Source of the DNA: Proteiniphilum sp.
Lineage (GTDB): Bacteria > Bacteroidota > Bacteroidia > Bacteroidales > Dysgonomonadaceae
NCBI GenBank assembly: GCA_031255275.1
Contig: JAIRSV010000129.1
Span: forward strand, 1 to 8,394
Length of the DNA: 8,394 bases
Reading direction: 5' to 3'
Shown: one piece after another, positions 1-5,156 of the stretch
How positions within the stretch are numbered: position 1 is the stretch's first letter
How the letters are laid out: each line of letters opens with the position of its first letter
Notes under the pieces: model-generated
Database searches by the model: none
Told to the model about the DNA's origin: nothing
Seen by the model: only the letters and a program-made list of their open reading frames with translations
Position numbers and translations under genes: made by a program

Positions 1-189
1 GGACATGTCCCGGAGCCTTTGGGACATGTCCCGGAACCTTTGGGACATGTCCCGGAACCTTTGGGCCATGTCCCGGAACCTTTGGGCCATGTCCCGGAAC
101 CTTTGGGCCACGTCCCGGAGCCTTTGGGCCACGTCCCGGAGCCTTTGGGCCACGTCCCGGAACCTTTGGGCCACGTCCCGGAACCTTTG
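1..189. repeat. 21-bp tandem repeat array (nine copies)
   Basis: Nine consecutive copies of a 21-bp unit, with no length variation, begin at base 1 and stop at 189, so the array probably continues to the left. Each unit reads G-G-(A/C)-C-A-(T/C)-G-T-C-C-C-G-G-A-(A/G) followed by CCTTTG. Three positions vary in blocks. Copies 1-3 carry GGACATGTCC, copies 4-5 GGCCATGTCC and copies 6-9 GGCCACGTCC; the A/G position is G in copies 1, 6 and 7. In copies 2 and 3, with the G that ends the preceding unit, the sequence GGGACATGTCCC is a perfect 12-bp palindrome. Because 21 is a multiple of three and the unit lacks stop codons, every reading frame on both strands is open, so open frames here are no evidence of coding. 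Confidence 0.97.
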
Positions 190-279
190 GGAAGGCGTTG
201 CGAACTCATAATAAAGACAAGCCCTGCAAAGGCTATAAGAGCAGGGAAAAAATAAATCACCAATAAATATTTAAGTACA
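190..279 (+). promoter_or_regulatory. Leader of the LRR gene with a CCCTGC/GCAGGG inverted repeat
   Basis: This 90-bp A+T-rich stretch separates the repeat array from the LRR start codon. CCCTGC at 222-227 and GCAGGG at 241-246 form a 6-bp inverted repeat around 13 bases, which could be an operator or a leader hairpin. TTTG at 186-189, at the end of the last array unit, lies 19 bases before TAATAAAG at 209-216. That spacing suits the Bacteroides -33 TTTG / -7 TAnnTTTG promoter, but the -7 match is poor, so the promoter is only a suggestion. No strong Shine-Dalgarno sequence precedes the ATG, which is usual in this group. Confidence 0.3.
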
Positions 280-903
280 ATGAGAAAGAAATTTCAATTA
301 TCCATTGCAGCGCAAGCGCTGCTCACGAAGACTGCCTCGGGCAGCAGGGAAGAATTCGTTTCCGGTTTTCCGGAAGCGACAGTGACGGCGGAGACGGCGA
401 AGACGCCTGATTCGCAGGGAACAATCGTATTTACGTTCACAGGCAATAAGGTAAGATTTGGGGCTACGGCAGAAAGCATCACTGTTGACTGGGGTGACGG
501 CCCGGAAGAGATGCCTGATAATCTTGACGGTACCGAAGTCAGGCATACCTATGCCGGTGAGGCCGAACACACCGTGCGGATACAGGCGGAAAATCTCTCC
601 TTTTTCAATTGCAACGAGCAGTGTTTAACGGCTTTGGACGTGAGCAACTGCATAGCGTTAAGAGTGTTGTATTGTAGCAGTAATAAGTTAAGCGCACTGG
701 ATATGTCAAAAAACACAGCGTTAAAAGGGTTGGCCTGTGACAAAAATCAGTTAAGCGCCGACGCCCTTAACCGGATATTTACGGATTTGCCCGACGAATA
801 TGGTGTAATCTTAATTGAAGATAATCCCGGATCTGATACCTGCAATCGCAAGATAGCTGCCGAGAAAAAATGGGAGTTTTTATTAGCAAACTGTTATCAG
901 TGA
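280..903 (+). CDS. Small leucine-rich-repeat protein with WGDG (PKD-like) module
   Basis: This 207-residue protein has the layout of Bacteroidales LRR surface proteins. Residues about 47-105 form a beta-rich module with the WGDG signature (71-74) and a following H-T-Y (89-91), as in PKD-like folds. Residues 116-158 hold two 21-22-residue leucine-rich repeats with the pattern LxALDxSxNxALxxLxCxxNxLS. The C-terminus (about 160-199) has a capping pattern seen in these proteins: ALNxIFxxLP, then an I-x-x-D-N-P-G turn, a Cys, I-A-x-x-K and a Trp. The C-terminus therefore looks complete. Such proteins are usually exported and thought to mediate adhesion or binding; no enzymatic role is expected. 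The N-terminus is odd: it resembles a lipoprotein signal but has Gly where the lipobox Cys would be expected (residue 21) and Lys at 17. The gene is A+T-richer than the hydrolase operon and is followed by its own terminator, so it is probably monocistronic. The ligand is unknown. Confidence 0.85.
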   Translation: MRKKFQLSIAAQALLTKTASGSREEFVSGFPEATVTAETAKTPDSQGTIVFTFTGNKVRFGATAESITVDWGDGPEEMPDNLDGTEVRHTYAGEAEHTVRIQAENLSFFNCNEQCLTALDVSNCIALRVLYCSSNKLSALDMSKNTALKGLACDKNQLSADALNRIFTDLPDEYGVILIEDNPGSDTCNRKIAAEKKWEFLLANCYQ

Positions 904-910
904 CTCTGTG

Positions 911-941
911 AAAAAAAACCGGCTTTAGGGTCGGTTTTTTT
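911..941 (+). terminator. Rho-independent terminator, probably bidirectional
   Basis: Eight A (911-918), then CCGGC (919-923), a six-base loop and GTCGG (930-934), run into seven T (935-941). The stem contains one G-T wobble on the plus strand and is extended by A-T pairs. It starts 7 bp after the LRR stop codon. On the minus strand the wobble becomes an A-C mismatch, but the structure is followed by eight T, so it could also stop transcripts arriving from the convergent hydrolase operon. Confidence 0.9.
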
Positions 942-956
942 AATGAGAAGAGAAGA

Positions 957-1004
957 AGTGGAAAAGTGGAAAAGTGGAGAAGTGGAAAAGTGGGAAAGTG
1001 GAGA
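957..1004. repeat. 8-bp tandem repeat, AGTGGAAA x6 (left arm)
   Basis: Six head-to-tail 8-bp units: AGTGGAAA, AGTGGAAA, AGTGGAGA, AGTGGAAA, AGTGGGAA, AGTGGAGA. All are purine except the T. They form the outer part of the left arm of the inverted-repeat element and run into AAACCAGC of the conserved arm core. Confidence 0.93.
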
Positions 1005-1059
1005 AAACCAGCTCGGGGAGCGCCGGAGCGGCAAGGGGCGGGAGCACCCGCCCCGACGA

Positions 1060-1091
1060 GCGATTTCTTTATTAAGCGATTTCTTTGTTAA
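1060..1091. repeat. 16-bp direct tandem duplication
   Basis: Two adjacent 16-bp units, GCGATTTCTTTATTAA (1060-1075) and GCGATTTCTTTGTTAA (1076-1091), differ at one base. They begin where the left inverted arm ends and belong to the centre of the element. Confidence 0.92.
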
Positions 1092-1103
1092 TTGTCTGAA
1101 CTG

Positions 1104-1135
1104 TGATTCTTCTGATTTATTTGATTTATGTGATT
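1104..1135 (+). repeat. Period-9 TGATT repeat (four copies)
   Basis: TGATT occurs at 1104, 1113, 1122 and 1131, a strict 9-base period with variable four-base spacers. It follows the word TTGTCTGAACTG (1092-1103). From memory, runs of spaced GATT words after a TTGTCTGAA-like word occur as dispersed intergenic repeats in several bacterial phyla; I could not check this here. Confidence 0.85.
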
Positions 1136-1149
1136 GCTCTACCAATATT

Positions 1150-1166
1150 CCGTCGCTACGCGACGG
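1150..1166. other. Perfect 7-bp hairpin in the element centre
   Basis: CCGTCGC (1150-1156), loop TAC, GCGACGG (1160-1166) form a perfect 7-bp stem with a 3-base loop. No T-run follows on either strand, so it is not a terminator. It may be a recognition or RNA structure of the inverted-repeat element. Confidence 0.8.
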
Positions 1167-1181
1167 CCATATATATAATGT

Positions 1182-1218
1182 ACAGGACAAGGCCATGCCT
1201 TGCCCTGTTTTCTTTTTC
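1182..1218 (+). terminator. Terminator-like hairpin inside the element
   Basis: ACAGG-A-CAAGGC (1182-1193), loop CAT, GCCTTG-C-CCTGT (1197-1208) form an 11-bp stem with one A-C mismatch. On the plus strand it is followed by a T-rich tract up to 1218; on the minus strand no T-run follows. If the element is transcribed rightward, this would be its natural 3' end. Confidence 0.55.
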
Positions 1219-1275
1219 GTTCGTCGGGGCGGGTGCTCCCGCCCCTTGCCACTCGGGCGCTCCCCGAGCTGGTTT

Positions 1276-1307
1276 TCTCCGCTTCTCCGCTTCTCCGCTT
1301 CTCCACT
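1276..1307. repeat. 8-bp tandem repeat, TCTCCGCT x4 (right arm)
   Basis: Four units, TCTCCGCT three times then TCTCCACT. Read on the minus strand these are AGTGGAGA and AGCGGAGA, the counterpart of the six-unit left-arm array. The two arms thus differ in copy number while sharing unit length and sequence. Confidence 0.92.
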
Positions 1308-1326
1308 TCTTGGGCAGGAGGGGCGC

Positions 1327-1341
1327 TCCGCCATCGGCGGA
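1327..1341 (-). other. Hairpin just after the fucosidase stop codon
   Basis: TCCGCC (1327-1332), loop ATC, GGCGGA (1336-1341) form a 6-bp stem 12 bp beyond the end of the last hydrolase gene. It lacks a T-run on the minus strand, so it may stabilise the 3' end of the mRNA rather than terminate it. The same TCCGCC/GGCGGA arms recur at 7567-7582. Confidence 0.5.
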
Positions 1342-1352
1342 AGGTGTGGATA

Positions 1353-2729
1353 TTACTTCAAAAACAGCTCAATCACCGGAACTTCCACGCCGGGACGTTC
1401 CACCGGCAAAGTCAGCACTACATCGTTTTCGCCCGACCCCTCTGCCATGTGACCGCCCGACGGAGACGGCGTAGCGAAGAGTATTTCAGAACCGTCATTC
1501 AGCAGCTGAGCATACTTAATCTTCCCCCTGAAGCCGGGAAGGTGCAGCGACTTAAATGGCCACTCAAGGACATGAATATACAATCGGTGCGTCTTCGCAT
1601 TATACGTCACAAGGCAGTTGCGGGGCGCCTCATACCCGTCCGGCGCCTGCGTACAGCCATAAATCGACCGGCTGTGAAACTTCATCCATTCACCTATACC
1701 CTCCAGACGCTCCACGGCACGGTCGTCAAACGCTCCGCGCGCCGTCGGACCCACGTTGAGCAGCAGGTTACCCCCCTTGCTCACCGTCTCGATCAGCATT
1801 ACGACTAACTGGTGCGGACTCTTCCACGTATACTCATCGCGGCTGTATCCCCACGCGCCCGAAAAGGTCTGACACGTCTCCCACGGCACACGTTCGCCCC
1901 CCACAGAGGGCCACTCATGCGGCATGAACTGCTCGGGCGTAATATAATCCCACCCCCAGTCGGTATGATCCAGGTCAGCCCGGTTGTTGACGATGATGTG
2001 CGGCTGAAGCCGGCGGACAAGACGCAGCAACTCTTCCGAATCCCAGTCCCGGTGCCCCTTTCCGTTCTCGCCGGGATACGAAAAGTCGAGAAAAAGCTCG
2101 TCTATCCGGCCGAATAGGGTCAGCAACTCCGTCAACTGGTCACGGAGATACTGTCGATAGATATTCATGTCCCTTTCCTCGTTAGCCCTTTTTCTCTCTT
2201 CGTCATCCGCCGGTCCGTTGGGGTGAATCCGGTCATAAGTGAAGTGAGGATGATGCCAGTCAATCAGCGAATAATAAAATCCTGTCCGGATCCCCTCCGC
2301 CCGAAAAGCCTCCACGAAAGGCCCTATCAAGTCCTTTCCCCAGGGAGTACGCGTCACCTTGAAGTCGGTATACCGGCTGTCCCAGAGGCAGAAACCGTCA
2401 TGATGCTTCGCCGTCAGCACCACATATTTCACTCCCGCCCTTTTAGCCCGGGCTGCCCATTCACGCGGATCATAGAGATCGGGGCTGAAATGGTCGAAGT
2501 ATTTCCGGTAATCCTCATCCGCTATCCGTTCGTACTGCTTCACCCACTCGTGTCGCGCCGGCAGCGCATATATCCCCCAGTGGATAAACATCCCGAAACG
2601 GTCATCACTCCACCACTTCATTCTCTGCACCTTTTCCTCCCGGCTCTCGTTCCAGGCCTGGGCATACAGCAAATTGCCGCCGGCCGCCGCGAAAAGGAGC
2701 GTGGCCAAAATAAAACTTTTAGTATTCAT
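1353..2729 (-). CDS. GH29 alpha-L-fucosidase, short form
   Basis: A secreted retaining exo-fucosidase that removes terminal alpha-L-fucose. I start it at 2729, giving 458 residues, because MNTKSFILATLLFAAAG followed by LYAQA is a good type I signal peptide; the in-frame ATG at 2762 would add 11 unlikely residues. The GH29 barrel spans about 30-355: GMFIHWGIY (47-54), VLTAKHHDGF (104-113), the probable nucleophile Asp215 in ELFLDF, VNNR (247-250), WETC with Glu284 ahead of a WGY, and GGNLLLNVGPTARG. The WETC segment matches the end of the classical PROSITE fucosidase pattern, and Glu284 is a reasonable acid/base candidate, though that residue is not fixed across the family. A small beta domain fills about 365-458. 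I see no carbohydrate-binding module. Sequence style suggests the broader GH29-A group, by inference only. It is the last gene of the operon, 45 bp after GH3. Confidence 0.9.
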   Translation of the reverse strand: MNTKSFILATLLFAAAGGNLLYAQAWNESREEKVQRMKWWSDDRFGMFIHWGIYALPARHEWVKQYERIADEDYRKYFDHFSPDLYDPREWAARAKRAGVKYVVLTAKHHDGFCLWDSRYTDFKVTRTPWGKDLIGPFVEAFRAEGIRTGFYYSLIDWHHPHFTYDRIHPNGPADDEERKRANEERDMNIYRQYLRDQLTELLTLFGRIDELFLDFSYPGENGKGHRDWDSEELLRLVRRLQPHIIVNNRADLDHTDWGWDYITPEQFMPHEWPSVGGERVPWETCQTFSGAWGYSRDEYTWKSPHQLVVMLIETVSKGGNLLLNVGPTARGAFDDRAVERLEGIGEWMKFHSRSIYGCTQAPDGYEAPRNCLVTYNAKTHRLYIHVLEWPFKSLHLPGFRGKIKYAQLLNDGSEILFATPSPSGGHMAEGSGENDVVLTLPVERPGVEVPVIELFLK

Positions 2730-2774
2730 AGAAATATAACTGTTAAAAAAATAAGTATCCATGCAAAGCAGTCA

Positions 2775-5129
2775 TCACCGCTCATCGATCCGGAAAACAC
2801 CTTTCAGGCGAATATCGTCAGACGAAGCGCCGATCATCACGCTGAATTCTCCCGGTTCGGTCACCCTCCGCCACTCCCGGTCAAACAGCGCCAGATCGTC
2901 AAGCGTCAGCACAAACTCCACGCACTCCGCCTCCCCCTTCCGGAGAGTGATCCGCCGAAAGTCTTTCAGCTGAATGGGAGGAGTCACCACCGAGCTTACC
3001 CGATCCCGCACATAAAGCTGCACCACCTCGTCGCCATCCCGGTCGCCCCTGTTGGCAACGGTGCAGGAAATCCGCACACCGTCAGCCCCCGTCTCCACGG
3101 AAAGATCGTCATACGCAAAACGCGTATAACTCAGCCCGTATCCGAAAGCATACAGCGGCAAACTGCTTCCCTCCACATAATCCGCCGGCCGTCCCAGCGA
3201 ATAATAGGCCGGCAGCCGTCCCGCCGAACGCGGAACCGACACCGGAAGTCTGCCCGCGGGATTATAATCTCCGAAGAGAATATCCGCCACGGCGTGACCG
3301 CCCTCCTGTCCCGGATACCAGGCCGTCAGCAGCGCGTCAGCCCTTTCCGAAGCAGCCTGCATATCCAGCGGCCGCCCCTGTATGTAGACCGCAATCAGCG
3401 GCTTACCCGTTGCGGCAAGCGCGTCGAGCAGCCTCTCCTGATCCCCCGTAAGGTCGAGCGAATAGCGGTCATATCCTTCGCCGGACTCCATATCCGGCAG
3501 CATCACCTCTCCGCTACTGGCGACCGTCGCCGCCCCCGTCCCGAGGTATTCGGTACGGAAATCCCTCGCGCTGGAACCCCCCACAACCAGCACGACGACA
3601 TCCGACAGACGGGCTACGCGAACCGCCTCCTCCAGGTCACTCCGCGTCGTATCCCTCACGGCGCACCCCCTCGCATAGCGGACGACGGTGCGGGGACTCA
3701 CCGCCTTTCTGATCCCGTCGAGCACGGTGACCACACGGCTCCGTTCCTGCGGAGCGGTATAGTCACCCAGCTGATTGTAAATATTGTCGGCATTCGGCCC
3801 GATCACGGCGATGGAACCGGTCTCCTTCGAAAGAGGTAACACCCCTCCGTCATTTTTGAGCAGCACAGTTCCCTGTCGGGCTACCTCCCGCGCAAGCATT
3901 CCGTGCGCCTCGCTCCCCACGTGACGCGACGCCTCAACGGGATCAACCAGAGGATTCTCAAACAGCCCCATCTCAAACTTCATCCGGAGAATGGCAGCCA
4001 CAGCCCTGTCTATCTCCTCCATCGAGACAAGCCCCTCCTCCAGCGCCTGTTTCAGATTCCCCCCGTAAGCCCTGCCCCCCAGGTCGGCATCCACCCCGGC
4101 CTGCAGCGCCATGACCGCCGCATGTTTCACGTCGGGAGCAGTCCGGTGGACGCTCGCAAGTCCCTCGATGCTGCCCAGGTCAGAGAATACAAACCCGTCG
4201 AAACCCCATCCGTCGCGCAGCGTATCCCTCAGCAGCAGGCGGTGCGCAGTGGCGGGAATGCCGTCGATGGAATTATAGGAAGTCATAAGCGTCTTCGCCC
4301 CCGCCGCCACCGCCTTTCCGAACGGCATTAAATGGTCGGAAAACAGTTCCCGCAACCCGATACTGGCCGCACCACCGTTGTGTCCGCCCGAAGGGATACC
4401 GTAAGCGGCAAAATGCTTCAAAGTAGAATAGACGTGCCGTCCGCTGCCGGCATCCTCACCCTGCATCCCCTGCACGAAAGAGACGCCCAGCCTTGCCGTC
4501 AGCACCGGATCTTCGCCAAAAGTCTCCTCCACCCTCGACCAGCGAAGTTCCCTCGCCAGATCCAGGACAGGCCCGTAACCAATGTGCGCCCCCTGAAGCC
4601 GTGTTTCGAGCGCGATCGCTTCCGCCGCCCGCCGTATCAGCGCAGGATTCCACGTGCTGCCCTGTCCGAGGCCGGTGGGAAAGACGGTCGTCCCGATAGC
4701 CATGTGTCCGTGCATGGTCTCTTCGGCGAAAAAAAACGGTATATCCAGCCGGCTATTTTCCACCGCATACTTCTGCAAACCATTCAGCGCCCTGGCCGCC
4801 AGGGCGGGATTCAGTCCCGTCTTCAGCGTCTTCTCCGTCCACGGGTCAGCGCGGAGAGTCGCCCAGAACCCCCCCGGCGGTGCCGTCAGCATCCGTTCCC
4901 TGAACAGGGCGGAAGGTTCCACAACCCGTTCATCCGTTTTGACATACATCTCCCAGCCCATGGGGAAGCAAAGCTGTCCGATTTTCTCTTCCGGCGTCAT
5001 CCGGTTCAGCAGATCCCTCACCCTGTCGTCGACCGGGGCAGACGGATCTTTATAAAGCTGCTGAGCCGCGACCGGTCGCAGAATGATACACAGACAGCCA
5101 ATGATCAGAACAAAAAGTACACTCTTCAT
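2775..5129 (-). CDS. GH3 beta-glucosidase/beta-xylosidase family enzyme
   Basis: A 784-residue retaining exo-acting glycosidase that removes non-reducing beta-linked sugars. MKSVLFVLIIGCLCIILRPVAAQ is a signal peptide, most likely cleaved after VAA; IIGC at 9-12 matches a lipobox formally, but hydrophobic sequence continues beyond it. The N-terminal TIM-barrel domain includes EETMHGH (136-142), FGEDP (204-208), KHFAAYG (238-244) and the nucleophile Asp317 in VFSDLGS. The alpha/beta sandwich domain (about 410-650) has GTVLLKNDGGVLPL and ESGEGYDR, where Glu551 is the likely acid/base. A fibronectin-III-like domain (about 670-780) completes the usual three-domain form; no PA14 insert is seen. 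GH3 enzymes of this shape are beta-glucosidases or beta-xylosidases and the sequence does not settle which. It sits 27 bp after the first fucosidase, so the three hydrolases are very probably co-transcribed, this one acting after fucose is removed. Confidence 0.92.
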   Translation of the reverse strand: MKSVLFVLIIGCLCIILRPVAAQQLYKDPSAPVDDRVRDLLNRMTPEEKIGQLCFPMGWEMYVKTDERVVEPSALFRERMLTAPPGGFWATLRADPWTEKTLKTGLNPALAARALNGLQKYAVENSRLDIPFFFAEETMHGHMAIGTTVFPTGLGQGSTWNPALIRRAAEAIALETRLQGAHIGYGPVLDLARELRWSRVEETFGEDPVLTARLGVSFVQGMQGEDAGSGRHVYSTLKHFAAYGIPSGGHNGGAASIGLRELFSDHLMPFGKAVAAGAKTLMTSYNSIDGIPATAHRLLLRDTLRDGWGFDGFVFSDLGSIEGLASVHRTAPDVKHAAVMALQAGVDADLGGRAYGGNLKQALEEGLVSMEEIDRAVAAILRMKFEMGLFENPLVDPVEASRHVGSEAHGMLAREVARQGTVLLKNDGGVLPLSKETGSIAVIGPNADNIYNQLGDYTAPQERSRVVTVLDGIRKAVSPRTVVRYARGCAVRDTTRSDLEEAVRVARLSDVVVLVVGGSSARDFRTEYLGTGAATVASSGEVMLPDMESGEGYDRYSLDLTGDQERLLDALAATGKPLIAVYIQGRPLDMQAASERADALLTAWYPGQEGGHAVADILFGDYNPAGRLPVSVPRSAGRLPAYYSLGRPADYVEGSSLPLYAFGYGLSYTRFAYDDLSVETGADGVRISCTVANRGDRDGDEVVQLYVRDRVSSVVTPPIQLKDFRRITLRKGEAECVEFVLTLDDLALFDREWRRVTEPGEFSVMIGASSDDIRLKGVFRIDER

Positions 5130-5156
5130 ATTTCAGGTAATAAATAAAAACGTTTC

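Larger units (their letters stand above)
953..1311. repeat. 359-bp inverted-repeat element, MITE-like
   Basis: The stretch is bounded by long imperfect inverted repeats. Positions 1001-1059 match the reverse complement of 1221-1279 at 57 of 59 bases by my reading. Outside this core both arms continue as 8-bp purine-rich tandem repeats (957-1004 left, 1276-1307 right) ending in the shared word AAGAAGTGG. Each arm also holds its own perfect hairpin: GGGGCGGG/CCCGCCCC at 1035-1054 and again at 1226-1245. The arms surround a 161-bp A+T-richer centre with further repeats. There is no convincing gene inside and I see no clear flanking target-site duplication. It could be a non-autonomous mobile element, a REP-like dispersed repeat or a structured RNA. 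It lies between the ends of two convergent genes. Confidence 0.85.

Noticed and set aside
1..189. CRISPR array
   Set aside because: The units are contiguous 21-mers with no unique spacers; this is a simple tandem repeat.
5..255. Plus-strand frames encoding heptads such as GHVPEPL and MSRNLWA
   Set aside because: They are forced by a stop-free 21-bp period; two overlapping frames are equally open, and neither has a ribosome binding site or a non-repetitive domain.
953..1311. Insertion sequence with transposase
   Set aside because: Only 359 bp long with no transposase-like frame; at most a non-autonomous element.
943..1474. Several open frames crossing the inverted-repeat element on both strands
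   Set aside because: They translate low-complexity repeats and palindromes, overlap each other, and run into the end of the fucosidase gene.
2223..3839. 538-residue plus-strand open frame
   Set aside because: It lies opposite the GH3 gene and the 5' part of the short GH29 gene, is rich in Arg/His/Pro with no recognisable domain, and reflects high G+C in the real minus-strand genes.
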